From Evansella tamaricis (GTDB taxonomy: Bacteria; Bacillota; Bacilli; Bacillales; Salisediminibacteriaceae): 64,000 bases of DNA. The translations under genes were made by a program, and so were the position numbers. Below are positions 43,483-52,278 of this stretch, one piece after another (the stretch's first letter is position 1; the number at the start of each line of letters is the position of its first letter). The stretch covers positions 39,901-103,900 of the forward strand of contig NZ_JAHQCS010000088.1 of NCBI RefSeq assembly GCF_019042215.1, read 5' to 3'. Below the pieces are notes generated by a model that made no database searches, had not been told where the DNA came from, and saw nothing but the letters and a program-made list of their open reading frames with translations.

Positions 43483-43524
43483 AAAACTGAAAATTACCCT
43501 TGTGTTTTCATTTTTTTTAGTTTA

Positions 43525-43543
43525 ATATATCTATATGATATAT
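43525..43543. promoter_or_regulatory. Palindrome overlapping the padR promoter, probable autoregulatory operator
   Basis: ATATATC-TATAT-GATATAT is a perfect 7-base inverted repeat with a 5-base centre, and lies ~25 bases before the padR start codon, where the -10 region must be. PadR proteins commonly bind AT-rich palindromes at their own promoters. Confidence 0.55.
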
Positions 43544-43566
43544 ATCTTTTAGATAGGTGATGTGAA

Positions 43567-44124
43567 ATGAAGAATTATAATCATACAACATATGCTATTT
43601 TAGGAATTTTAACTACGGAATGTAAATCCGGTTATGATATTAAACAGTTTATGGATCAAAGCTTAAATCATTTTTGGAAAATCAGTTATGGACAAATATA
43701 TCCTTCACTAAAATTAATTGTTCAAGATGAATTAGCAATAGTTCAATCCTCTTCAAGTGAAGGAAAACCTGACAAAAATGAGTACCATCTCACATCAAAG
43801 GGAATAGAGGTGCTAAAAAATTGGTTAGAGCAACCAATCGAACAGATTCCAGCGCAGCGAAATGAGATTCTATTAAAATTATTTTTCAGCCGCTATCAAT
43901 CTAGTAAAAGTACGGTATCACTTTTGGAAAACTATAAGCAAAAACTAGAAGACCGTTACAAAACGTTTATTACGATAGAACAGTCTATTAGGAATTTTAA
44001 GGATACTGGAGAGGATACGATGTATTGGTTATTTACATTGGATTATGGAAAGAGAACGACGAAAGCAGCAATAGAATGGTGTGAATCTTCTCTTGAACAG
44101 CTAGAAATGAAGAAGGGAGAGTGA
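43567..44124 (+). CDS. PadR family transcriptional regulator
   Basis: A 185-residue repressor. Residues 1-80 are the PadR winged helix (NHTTYAILGILTTECKSGYD, ISYGQIYPSLKLIVQDELAI, NEYHLTSKGIEVLKNWL), followed by a C-terminal helical Vir-type dimerisation domain (residues 95-175, ending TKAAIEWCESSLEQLEMKK). ATG 43567 follows GATAGGTGATG. Its target is probably itself and the neighbouring genes. A 54-codon frame (44121-44285) overlaps its stop but is not supported further. Confidence 0.87.
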   Translation: MKNYNHTTYAILGILTTECKSGYDIKQFMDQSLNHFWKISYGQIYPSLKLIVQDELAIVQSSSSEGKPDKNEYHLTSKGIEVLKNWLEQPIEQIPAQRNEILLKLFFSRYQSSKSTVSLLENYKQKLEDRYKTFITIEQSIRNFKDTGEDTMYWLFTLDYGKRTTKAAIEWCESSLEQLEMKKGE

Positions 44125-44313
44125 TTGGATGCCACTTTAATGATCCCTTTCTGATTCAAGTGGTTGAAGAGCAAACTGGAAGTGGGGATAGTGCTGTATA
44201 TAAAGCCATTCCGAAAATAGTGAAAATGTTTATAAATAGTAAACTGATCTGCACTACATTTTTATTCATTAAAAAATGTTTTTATTAGAGACAGAGTCTG
44301 GAGGTGTTGGTAA

Positions 44314-44634
44314 TTGCTTCGTATGTTAATAAAAGTATTTATTGTTTTAGTTTTACTTAGTATTCAGTTTGGAATTACCTACTGGATATCGTCGTTTTTT
44401 CAAACAAGATACTTAGATATTATGTTTTTTTCATCCATCGGATTTATAGCAATGGCTGTGTTCTTTTCCAGCAGTGGTGGCTTAGCAAGCAGTTATTCGA
44501 ACCGTATTGCAGCAAAGGAAACGTTTGACAGAAAGGCTCCAAAACCGGGTGGAGATTTCAGCATGAGTTTAAATGTGGTAGTTATTTCTGCCTTTTTGTT
44601 TTTCGTCAGTTATTGGATACTAGAACTACTTTAA
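44314..44634 (+). CDS. Three-span membrane protein
   Basis: A 106-residue protein (TTG 44314 with GGAGG nine bases upstream; ATG 44323 is an alternative). Spans near residues 5-28, 34-51 and 87-105; the loop SSYSNRIAAKETFDRKAPKP is polar and conserved-looking. No family recognised. Ends at a strong terminator. Confidence 0.55.
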   Translation: MLRMLIKVFIVLVLLSIQFGITYWISSFFQTRYLDIMFFSSIGFIAMAVFFSSSGGLASSYSNRIAAKETFDRKAPKPGGDFSMSLNVVVISAFLFFVSYWILELL

Positions 44635-44662
44635 AATGGACTACAGTGAATTTATATCTTTT

Positions 44663-44720
44663 AAAAGCGCCTGCCACCAGTACGGTAACACTTACCGAAC
44701 CAGGGCAGGCGCTTTTTTTA
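44663..44720 (+). terminator. Rho-independent terminator
   Basis: AAAAGCGCCTGCC pairs with GGCAGGCGCTTTT (13 bases, exact), inner hairpin ACGGTAA/TTACCG, then TTT. Directly followed by an A-family repeat. Confidence 0.9.
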
Positions 44721-44932
44721 AAAGGTAGTATAAGTTTTGGCACCTTCAGGCAAGTTGTCTAGCTCCATCGCCTACTTGCAAGGGTACAGAAAAAGTGGTG
44801 CTTTTCCACTTTTACAGTCCCTTCATATTTGCTGCGGGGCACTTCGGAAGTGACAACTGAAGTCAAAGAGCGGACTTCTAGTTGTCATTCCTGCACTGCC
44901 CTCCGCTCGTGACCATAGGCGATTCCGCTTTT
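44720..44932 (+). repeat. A-family repeat, single unit, interrupted by a C hairpin
   Basis: Leader AAAAGGTAGTATAAG and TTTTGGCACCTTCAGGCA, then the 128-base unit from 44756 to 44932. The unit is broken after CGCCTACT by 54 extra bases (44777-44830) and resumes at GCTGCGGGGCACTTCGG. The insert carries the C hairpin. Confidence 0.85.
44781..44823. repeat. C-family hairpin, copy 3, nested in an A repeat
   Basis: AGGGTACAGAAAAAGTGGTG, CTTTTCCACTTTTACAGTCC: same arms and centre as copy 2. Being an exact interruption of an otherwise continuous A unit, it shows that the C hairpin can move. Confidence 0.85.
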
Positions 44933-45089
44933 ATTACAAAATAAAAAATTTTGGTGCGATTTACCTACTGTCAGGTGTGTTAAAATATGTATGTTTATAA
45001 AACATGGTTCGCAGACGCTTCCCGACCTACCCGCCTACTTTTTTAGTAAATTTCGGGAAGTGCCAGGCACCAAAAAGGAGTACGTGAAG

Positions 45090-46037
45090 ATGACAGGGTT
45101 TAAGTTAGAACATGAATTAATGGATAATGAGTTATTGCCACCGTTTTCTCTTACTGTTCATGAATCGCAAACCTTTGCGATATATAGTGATCCTGATATA
45201 CAAGCATCATTAGTACATACACTTCGAAACAACAGCAACTTAGAGATATTTGATCGTAAGGAAGGTTTATATGATCGCCTAACAGTAGAGGACAATATCA
45301 TTTTTTTTCATAAATGGTTTAACTGCAGTACCCCAGTCCCAGAAATACTAGTGCTATTCGAATTACAAGCATGTGTGAAAAAGCCGTTGCGAAAGTGTGC
45401 CCACAACGAAATTCAACGGGTATATTATGCGAAATATTTCATGATGGGTACAAATCCATTAGTTTTTCAAGAGCCAATCCAAGGTGTGGATACGAAAACG
45501 ATACATACATTTATTAATATGCTTAAAAGAAGAAGCAATAAGGTGCCGACACTTATCTTAGTTTCAAATATGGAACACGCATTGTTGTTGGGGGATATGG
45601 TGTACAAACTGAATGAAAAAGGACTCCACGAAATAGAACTGGACAATGGGGATGGAGCAATGGATGCTGAGGAGCCAATATCTGTTCCTAGCACTGCAAA
45701 GCTTTTTAAAATTCCAGCAAAAGTCGATGATAAAGTGATTCTCATCGATCCCTTAGAGATCGATTACATTGAAAGCCAGGATGGAAAAGCGATGATTGTA
45801 ATCAATGACGAATCTTACCCGATGGATGCGACACTCACCGAAATGGAAAAGAAACTCGTAATTTACGGATTTTATCGTTGTCATCGTTCTTATATCGTCA
45901 ATTTGCAAAAGGTCCGTGAAATTATAACTTGGTCGAAAAATACATACTCTCTTCGAATGGATAACCGGGTTCAATCCACCATTCCGTTATCTAGGACGAA
46001 GATACAGGAAATTCAAGATATGTTTCAGATAAAATAA
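45090..46037 (+). CDS. LytTR regulator with a degenerate ABC-ATPase N-terminal domain
   Basis: A 315-residue protein. Residues ~1-200 follow the order of an ABC nucleotide-binding domain (LPPFSLTVHESQTFAIYS, GLYDRLTVEDNIIFFHKW, LVFQEPIQGVDTKTIHTFIN, TLILVSNMEHALLLGDMVYK) but the Walker A site is replaced by SDPDIQAS, the LSGGQ signature by LRKCAHNEIQ and Walker B aspartate by Q, so it cannot hydrolyse ATP. Residues ~215-315 are a LytTR DNA-binding domain (VILIDPLEIDYIESQDGKAM, FYRCHRSYIVNLQKVREI). ATG 45090 follows AAGGAG. It precedes an ABC exporter whose ATPase shares the same local motifs, so it is likely that exporter's regulator. Confidence 0.85.
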   Translation: MTGFKLEHELMDNELLPPFSLTVHESQTFAIYSDPDIQASLVHTLRNNSNLEIFDRKEGLYDRLTVEDNIIFFHKWFNCSTPVPEILVLFELQACVKKPLRKCAHNEIQRVYYAKYFMMGTNPLVFQEPIQGVDTKTIHTFINMLKRRSNKVPTLILVSNMEHALLLGDMVYKLNEKGLHEIELDNGDGAMDAEEPISVPSTAKLFKIPAKVDDKVILIDPLEIDYIESQDGKAMIVINDESYPMDATLTEMEKKLVIYGFYRCHRSYIVNLQKVREIITWSKNTYSLRMDNRVQSTIPLSRTKIQEIQDMFQIK

Positions 46038-46200
46038 AGTACCGTTTAGCAATGATGAGAGACATTTCACGTTTTTGTGACCAACAGTTCCAAGATTATC
46101 AGTACATTTTAACCTCCTATAGGAACAATTCACCTTGATTTAGCGGAATTCACAGCCACCTTCGTTTTAAGATAAGGATGAATCGAAGGAGGAATGTCAA

Positions 46201-47049
46201 TTGAAAAACATAATCGAAGTAAAGGGATTAAGAAAAAAATTTGGTCTGGAAACGGTTATCAAGGATGTCACTTTCCATGTTAAACAAGGAGAAATATTCG
46301 GATTATTGGGACCGAGTGGATCAGGAAAAACAACGATAATCAAAATACTAACGGGGGAACTTGCGAAAACAGCAGGGGAAGTAAGCGTACTGGATTTTTC
46401 TTCCAAGGAGTTTCGCACGTCGTATTTCCGATCAAACATTGGTATCTTATCGGATAATAGTGCGTTATACGAACGGCTGACAGTAAATGATAACCTGAAG
46501 TTGTTTTGTAAACTGTACAATACTCCTATTGACCGTATCAATGGGATGCTCCGGGAAGTTCAATTAGAAGAGACGCGGGAAAAAGTTGTGTCCAAATTAT
46601 CCAAAGGAATGAAGCAACGTATTCTTTTAGCAAAGGCACTGATTCATAAGCCAGACCTTATTTTTCTGGATGAACCTACTTCTGCATTAGACCCTGCAAG
46701 TGCAGACCATATTCACAAGGGCTTGCAGAAACTGAATGAAGAAGGGACGACGATCTTCCTGACCACACATAACATGGAGGAAGCAACATTATGATGTCAT
46801 CGTGTCGCATTTTTAAACAAAGGGGAACTACAGGAAGTGGATAAACCGGAAGTGCTCCGATATAAATACTCCACACACGCCTTTCATGTGGAAACCTTCG
46901 ATGGGAAAACATTCGTCATTGAAAATGAAGCAGGAAATGCTGATCGAATCAGAGATTTAATTGCAAAGGGACAAGTGAAGTCCATGCACACGGACAATCC
47001 CACGCTCGGGCAAGTCTTCTTAAAAGTAACCGGAAAGGAGCTGGTATAG
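46201..47049 (+). pseudogene. ABC-2 transporter ATPase gene with an in-frame TGA
   Basis: From TTG 46201 (GGAGGAATG upstream): Walker A GPSGSGKTT near residue 39, ALYERLTVNDNLKLF, signature LSKGMKQR near 140, Walker B LIFLDEPTSALDPAS near 158 and H-loop THNMEEAT near 192. The codon after EEATL is TGA (46792-46794); the same frame then continues CHRVAFLNKGELQEVDKPEV and runs to 47049 with the normal C-terminal domain. A leucine codon (TTA) with one base change would restore the family sequence. All catalytic motifs lie before the stop, so a shortened 197-residue protein might retain some activity. Confidence 0.8.
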
Positions 47050-47744
47050 TGAATGTGCAACGAGTTCTTGCGATTTTTGAAAAAGATATGAAAGATTTTA
47101 TGAAAAATATGATGATGCTTACGATGCCGGTCATCCCGATTGTCCTTGCGATATTATACAGACAGTTAGTTGGTGAAGAAGAGATTCCTCCTCTGATGGT
47201 TTATTTAGTGATTGGGGTTATATTTTCATCGGTGACTACTAGCTCCTTGATCACCATGATGGCGGAGGAAACAGAAAAGAAAACATTGCGGGGACTTCTG
47301 TTATCCCCAGCGTCAATACTGGATATTATTGTTGGAAAAAGTTTAGTGACGAGTCTTATCACTCTCCTGACACTACTCATTTCTTTGGCTATTCTCGGAA
47401 TGAATTCTTTTATGAATTTTCCTACAATCATTGGGATTATACTTGTATTTGTGTTCTTTTTATTCATTGGAATTGGGATTGGATTATTCGCAAAATCGTT
47501 GGCAGCCACTTCTGCTTATCTTATGCCAATTATGTTTTTGTTTGGCTTCACACCAATGATTGAACTGTTTGGACTTCCTGCTGACAGCATAGTAATGAAA
47601 ATTGCAAATTTGTTTCCGATTATGCTGTTAATGAAAATAGATGAAACTAGTAGCTGGTCATCGTTAATTGGTGTGGTCGTGTGGCTTATTGCAGCAGCAG
47701 TGTTTATGTATAGCTTCTTTAAAAAAAGGATGAAAGATGAATAA
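47049..47744 (+). CDS. ABC-2 type transporter permease
   Basis: A 231-residue membrane protein with about six spans (MMMLTMPVIPIVLAILYRQL near 18; PPLMVYLVIGVIFSSVTTSS near 46; SLVTSLITLLTLLISLAILG near 98). The segment MMAEETEKKTLRGLLLSPAS is the ABC-2 permease coupling signature. GTG 47049 overlaps the ATPase stop. Together with the ATPase and the upstream LytTR protein it forms a drug- or peptide-export type operon; substrate unknown. Confidence 0.85.
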   Translation: MNVQRVLAIFEKDMKDFMKNMMMLTMPVIPIVLAILYRQLVGEEEIPPLMVYLVIGVIFSSVTTSSLITMMAEETEKKTLRGLLLSPASILDIIVGKSLVTSLITLLTLLISLAILGMNSFMNFPTIIGIILVFVFFLFIGIGIGLFAKSLAATSAYLMPIMFLFGFTPMIELFGLPADSIVMKIANLFPIMLLMKIDETSSWSSLIGVVVWLIAAAVFMYSFFKKRMKDE

Positions 47745-47795
47745 CATATGCAAAAGACCAATAGGTGGTTGACAGTTCATAAAGTAAAAGTACAA

Positions 47796-47823
47796 AAGAG
47801 GATCTACATGAGTAGGTCCTTTC
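47796..47823 (+). terminator. Rho-independent terminator
   Basis: GGATCTAC-ATGA-GTAGGTCC hairpin (one wobble) followed by TTT. Related in sequence to the hairpin at 14064, and like it followed by an A repeat. Confidence 0.7.
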
Positions 47824-47828
47824 GTCGA

Positions 47829-48120
47829 AAGGTAAGAAAGTATAAGTTTTTGCACCTTCGGGCATTGTCTAGCTCCATCGCCAACTCGCTGCGGGGCACT
47901 TCGGAAGTGACAACTGAAGTCAAAGAGCGGACTTCTGTTGTCATTCCTGCACTGCCCTACGCTCGTGAGCTTAGGCGATTACGCTTTTCTTGTTGTCTAG
48001 CTCCATCGCCAACTCGCTGCGGGGCACTTCGGAAATGACAACCGAAGTCAAAGATCGGACTTCTGTTGTCATTCCTCCACTGCCCTACGCTCGTGACCAT
48101 AGGCGCTTGCGCTTTTCTTA
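47829..48120 (+). repeat. A-family repeat, two tandem 128-bp units
   Basis: Leader AAAGGTAAGAAAGTATAAG then units beginning TTGTCTAGCT at 47865 and 47993. Nearly identical to the double copy at 14091, including the GTGACAACTG / ATGACAACCG difference between first and second unit. Confidence 0.9.
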
Positions 48121-48203
48121 TATTCTGGGAAAATGAATATATGAGTTAAATACATTAATTGATAAGTATTTGAGAAAATATTGGCATATATAGGGGGGAT
48201 CTC

Positions 48204-49223
48204 ATGTCAACAAATGATAGACCTGTAAAATTATCTACTTCTGAGTTGGCGGATGTATGGACTGCTTATATGAACGATTCCATGTCCATTTGTATGATAT
48301 CTCAGTTTCTTCAGCATATCGAAGATAGTGAAATTGAGGAGGTTCTACAATTTGCCTTGCAACTTTCTAAGAACCATTGCGATTTTATTGTCTCATTATT
48401 TAAGAGTGAAAACTGTGCTATTCCATACGGGTTCAACCTAGAGGAGGATGTAAATCTTTCGGCTCCAATATTATTCTCGGATACCTTTTACCTTATGTAT
48501 TTACATAATATGGGGAAGATTGGTGCGAATAGCTTTTCCTTATGTTTAGCTACGTCAGCCAGGGAAGATCTGAGAAACTTCTTTAGACAGTGTGTGGAAG
48601 AAGCAATGGAGTTATTTGACAGGACCTCAAAAGTATTATTGGCCAAAGGCTTATTTTTAAGGCCACCTCAAATTGAACTTCCCAGTCAGGTTGACTTTGT
48701 TGAGAAGCAGAGTTTTTTAAACGGGTGGTTCGGCAAAAGAAGACCATTAAATGCTATTGAGGTTATGAATCTTTATTTTAATATTGAACGAAATCAAGTT
48801 GGGAAATCGTTAATCACCGGGTTTAGTCAAGTAACTAGCTCTCAGGAAATAGCAGCATACTTTAACAGAGGGATGGATATTTCGGGAAAATATATTGAAG
48901 TGTTTGGTTCCACCTTAAGTGAGGCTGATTTACCATCCCCTATGACATGGGATACCCTTCCTACGACGTCAACAACTTCTACATTCTCGGATAAATTAAT
49001 GATGTTCCATTTCCATGTTACGGTTTTAACAGGGGCATCAGTCAGCCACTATGGAACGAGTATGGGTTCTAGTCCACGACGTGATATCGGTTTAAACTAC
49101 AATCGATTGATTCAAGAAATCCTGTTATTTGCAGAAGATGGAGCTGAAATCATGATAGATCACGGCTACTTGGAACAACCGCCTCAAGCTCCAAATCGGC
49201 GAGAATTATCCAATAAAAAATGA
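48204..49223 (+). CDS. DUF3231 family protein (two-repeat), second copy
   Basis: A 339-residue paralogue of the protein at 9489 with the same two-half structure: LSTSELADVWTAYMNDSMSI and LNAIEVMNLYFNIERN open the halves, FSDTFYLMYLHNMGKIGANS and FSDKLMMFHFHVTVLTGASV follow, SAREDLRNFFRQC and SPRRDIGLNYNRL come next, with LRPPQIELPSQ and LEQPPQAPNRREL at the ends. ATG 48204 follows GGGGGGATCTC. Function unknown. Confidence 0.85.
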   Translation: MSTNDRPVKLSTSELADVWTAYMNDSMSICMISQFLQHIEDSEIEEVLQFALQLSKNHCDFIVSLFKSENCAIPYGFNLEEDVNLSAPILFSDTFYLMYLHNMGKIGANSFSLCLATSAREDLRNFFRQCVEEAMELFDRTSKVLLAKGLFLRPPQIELPSQVDFVEKQSFLNGWFGKRRPLNAIEVMNLYFNIERNQVGKSLITGFSQVTSSQEIAAYFNRGMDISGKYIEVFGSTLSEADLPSPMTWDTLPTTSTTSTFSDKLMMFHFHVTVLTGASVSHYGTSMGSSPRRDIGLNYNRLIQEILLFAEDGAEIMIDHGYLEQPPQAPNRRELSNKK

Positions 49224-49271
49224 TAGACGTAAATGGCTATCTCCATGGAGTAATTATTTTACGGTGTGATG

Positions 49272-49364
49272 ACAGAGGGACGGATATTTGATGTGACCAA
49301 CAAGTTAGACTTTTTTTTAACTTTTGTGGTGCACTTACATTTCCGTCTCTCCCTAGTGAAGAAA
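49272..49364. terminator. Long imperfect hairpin between converging genes
   Basis: GAGGGACGGA on the left mirrors TCCGTCTCTCCC on the right, and an inner pair GACCAACAAGTTA / TAACTTTTGTGGT encloses a run of T. Probable shared terminator of the DUF3231 gene (+) and the response regulator (-). Confidence 0.45.
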
Positions 49365-49389
49365 ACGAGTTTTCTTATCAGCGTAGCGT

Positions 49390-50097
49390 TTATTTATCAG
49401 AAAAACAATAGCCAATCCCTCTTCGAGTAAGTATATAACGGGGACTTTTAGGGTCGGCTTCGATTTTTTTTCTCAGTCGCCGAATGTGAACGGTAACGGT
49501 GTTATCCACACCGACTGCCTCTTCTCCCCACACTCTATTGTATAATTCTTCTTTCGAAAAGATCCTGCCCGGATGGGAGGAGAGGAACTGGAGAAGCTTC
49601 CATTCCATTGCCTTCAGCTCGATCACTTCATTATTACGTTTTACGGATGCTTTTGCTGGATCGATCTCTAATCCCTCAGGAAATGTAATCGCCTCCGTTG
49701 ACCGATGTTGATGAGATTTTGGTTGCTGACGAAGACGGTGGCGGTGGATATAACCCTTCACACGTGCTACAAATGTGTCTAAGACGAATGGTTTTACGAT
49801 AAAATCGTCTGCCCCTATACTTAGCCCTGTCTCTATAACTGATTCGTGACCGAAAGCTGTAAGAAAAATAATCGGGGTATCTATATTTTGGTTTCTCAGT
49901 TCCACGCATACTTGAAGTCCGTCTCTTTTCGGTAAGATGATATCTAAGAGGATTAAATCCCACTCCTTCAATCCTAGGACGAAAGCATCTTCTCCGTTGT
50001 CGCACCACTCTACCTGAAATCCATTTTCCTCCAAATGTTCTTTCATTAATTGCGCAAATTCTACGTTATCTTCTACAATCAAAATGTTCGCTTTCAA
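49390..50097 (-). CDS. Orphan response regulator, OmpR/PhoB family
   Basis: A 235-residue two-component regulator. Receiver domain: acidic pocket VEDN near 9, phosphorylation site D52 in LILLDIILP, T80 in FLTAFGHES and K102 in FIVKPF. DNA-binding winged helix from ~140 (MEWKLLQFLSSHPGRIFSKE, VDNTVTVHIRRLRKKIEADP, ILTRRGIGYCF). TTG 50097 follows GGAGGAGAG. No histidine kinase gene is adjacent; its partner must be elsewhere. Confidence 0.92.
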   Translation of the reverse strand: MKANILIVEDNVEFAQLMKEHLEENGFQVEWCDNGEDAFVLGLKEWDLILLDIILPKRDGLQVCVELRNQNIDTPIIFLTAFGHESVIETGLSIGADDFIVKPFVLDTFVARVKGYIHRHRLRQQPKSHQHRSTEAITFPEGLEIDPAKASVKRNNEVIELKAMEWKLLQFLSSHPGRIFSKEELYNRVWGEEAVGVDNTVTVHIRRLRKKIEADPKSPRYILTRRGIGYCFSDK

Positions 50098-50323
50098 GTT
50101 CTCTCCTCCAATGGTCCTAATAAATTTATGCTAGTTCACCTATTTGTAAGATACAGTTTATTTTCAGTTAATATTGAGAGATTATTATTAAACCAACTTG
50201 CTAGTGATTGTAAAAAATAGAAAGGGGTTAATACAACTAGGTTATGAATAGTATAAAAGATTTTTAATGAGTTGTGCTTAAAGGATCAGCAACTATTTTT
50301 TTAGGACAAGGAGCGTGTCAGTC

Positions 50324-50671
50324 GTGAAGGGATCGGGATTAAATGCCACAAAAAATAATCGAGAATACCTACAAAGTATGGAATCCACTGTGCCACAAAG
50401 AATGGAAGAAATATTAAAAAACTATTCAGATGTCCCGCAAAAATTGATTTGCAGTGGTGAAAATGAAGGGTTAGAACTTGTTACCGGCACGTTTTACCTC
50501 GAATACATGGATCGAGAAAAAGTGAAATTTGGTACCTTTATATACTTTAAGGATCCAGATAACAAATGGATCGCAAAGGAAGAACATGAATTCATCCCAT
50601 TCGCTCAGTTTACAACTGACGATCAACGGGAGATAAAACAGAAGATGAGTCTAACGTTTGACTTACAGTAA
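50324..50671 (+). CDS. Hypothetical protein, 115 residues
   Basis: Soluble, mixed alpha/beta (NREYLQSMESTVPQRMEEIL, GTFYLEYMDREKVKFGTFIY, WIAKEEHEFIPFAQFTTDDQ). GTG 50324 has AAGGAG ten bases upstream; an in-frame GTG at 50315 is too close. No family recognised. It has its own terminator. Confidence 0.6.
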   Translation: MKGSGLNATKNNREYLQSMESTVPQRMEEILKNYSDVPQKLICSGENEGLELVTGTFYLEYMDREKVKFGTFIYFKDPDNKWIAKEEHEFIPFAQFTTDDQREIKQKMSLTFDLQ

Positions 50672-50721
50672 TCTTGAAAACATTGATTATTAAAATAGTG
50701 ATATACTACTAATAGAGAAAT

Positions 50722-50762
50722 GCTAAATGACTTGCAGAGGGCTTGTTATTTAGCTTTTTTTT
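50722..50762 (+). terminator. Rho-independent terminator
   Basis: GCTAAATGAC pairs with GTTATTTAGC around a 13-base loop, followed by eight T. Ends the 115-residue protein's transcript. Confidence 0.85.
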
Positions 50763-50890
50763 ATTTTTGTGCTATCGTAAATTAGATGCGAGAATGGTTT
50801 GATACCACAGTTTTGTTAGGCTTGTGCAAGACGGTTAAAAATGCAGATGTCTGGCAATAACTAAAATAATAGATTAAGGAGGGTGGAGTT

Positions 50891-52018
50891 GTGAGACGGA
50901 TAATGTTATTCCTGATGTTAGTGTTTTTGGCTTATGTTTCAAAACCAATATGGGAGGAACCAGTCCAACAACTAGTGCCTTCTTCTATATGGGAGTCGAT
51001 CCACTCTACAGTGGATTTGGTCATGGAAAACGAAGAAATCCAACTAACCTTAGAGCATTTACAAAAACAACTATACTCTCTTTTTATACAGCCAAATCAA
51101 TCACAATTAGAGTTAAATGATAGGAACATAGAAAAGCCCCCTTTACCACTTGTCATCCCGGAAGAACGGTTATTTTCCATTCATAATATTCAACTTGGTG
51201 ACACCAGATCGGAAGTGGAAGAGAAAACGGGTGCTAGTCCAAAGCGGACCACGATAAATGAATACGGTGTGACTTGGAATGCTTATCATGAAGACTATCA
51301 TAATTTTATCATGGTTGCTTACGATGAAAGAGATATCGTTCTTGGGTTGTATACGAATCAAGATTTGATTGCTTCTAAAACGGAAATACAACTTGGCAGT
51401 CCAATGGAATTGGTGCAGGAACATCTTGGTACTCCTGAATCTTATCTACGAAAAGGGTTCACCAATTATCAAATTGATAGTAGCGAGTATGATATGTTCC
51501 ACCTGGACAATAGTTATGTAACGTTCTTTTACGATCAGCACGAATATCATAACGTTACCGCTGTGAAAGTGATTGATGAAAAGCTGGAACAAGGAAAAAA
51601 GAAATATTACACGGAACCGAGCCAAGATCTCCAAGAAGGATTGGAATATCAGTTGTTTGATTTAACGAACGCATCGAGAGTAAATCATCAATTGCCTATT
51701 TTAACGTGGGATGAGAATGTAAGAGAAACCTCTCGAAAACATAGCTTGGACATGGCAGAAAATTATTTTTTCAGTCACAATAATTTAGATGGAAAAACTC
51801 CGTTTGAACGAATGGAGGAAGACAATATTCCATTTAATATGGCAGGAGAAAACCTAGCCTACGGCCAAACTAGCAGTGTCTTTGCACATGAAGGACTGAT
51901 GAATTCCATTGGACACAGAGAAAATATCCTGCAAAAGGATTTTCGATATTTAGGTGTAGGAGTAGCATTTAACAATGAATCGCACCCTTATTACACGAAA
52001 AAGTTCTTTAATAATTAA
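50891..52018 (+). CDS. CAP-domain (SCP/PR1) exported protein, YlbC-like
   Basis: A 375-residue protein: N-terminal hydrophobic segment (IMLFLMLVFLAYVSKPI) as signal or anchor, a CAP-associated N-terminal domain (residues ~95-235: IQLGDTRSEVEEKTGASPKR, LGSPMELVQEHLGTPESYLR) and a C-terminal CAP domain (residues ~250-370: LFDLTNASRVNHQLPILTWD, SRKHSLDMAENYFFSHNNLD, GENLAYGQ, SIGHRENILQKDFRYLGVGV). This is the Bacillus YlbC/YkwD type, of unknown function. GTG 50891 follows GGAGGGTGG. Confidence 0.87.
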   Translation: MRRIMLFLMLVFLAYVSKPIWEEPVQQLVPSSIWESIHSTVDLVMENEEIQLTLEHLQKQLYSLFIQPNQSQLELNDRNIEKPPLPLVIPEERLFSIHNIQLGDTRSEVEEKTGASPKRTTINEYGVTWNAYHEDYHNFIMVAYDERDIVLGLYTNQDLIASKTEIQLGSPMELVQEHLGTPESYLRKGFTNYQIDSSEYDMFHLDNSYVTFFYDQHEYHNVTAVKVIDEKLEQGKKKYYTEPSQDLQEGLEYQLFDLTNASRVNHQLPILTWDENVRETSRKHSLDMAENYFFSHNNLDGKTPFERMEEDNIPFNMAGENLAYGQTSSVFAHEGLMNSIGHRENILQKDFRYLGVGVAFNNESHPYYTKKFFNN

Positions 52019-52040
52019 TGGTGTGACAGGGAAAGTATAG

Positions 52041-52082
52041 AGGGCAGTAAAAAAGTTGTTTTAAACCTTTTCAGTGGCCTCG
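52041..52082. repeat. C-family hairpin, copy 4 (diverged)
   Basis: AGGGCAGTAAAAAAGTTGTT, TTAAACCTTTTCAGTGGCCT: same layout as the other copies, with mismatched arms. Confidence 0.6.
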
Positions 52083-52278
52083 GAGTATACTTTGTCCCAC
52101 TTCTATATTTTAAGATGCTTTGAATCATAAAAAAATAGGGGGCGACCTCTAGCTTCTTATCTAATATTAGGCTGTAGTTCCAAATATACTATTTGATTTA
52201 AATGGAAATACCTGCTCAAATACAACCACAATTAAACTAGTTCTAAAACTTTAGTTGGCTAATGGAGAAGTTTTCATA

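Noticed and set aside
44121..44285. 54-codon frame overlapping the padR stop
   Set aside because: GTG start only, no ribosome site of its own, and a product without recognisable pattern; possible but unsupported.
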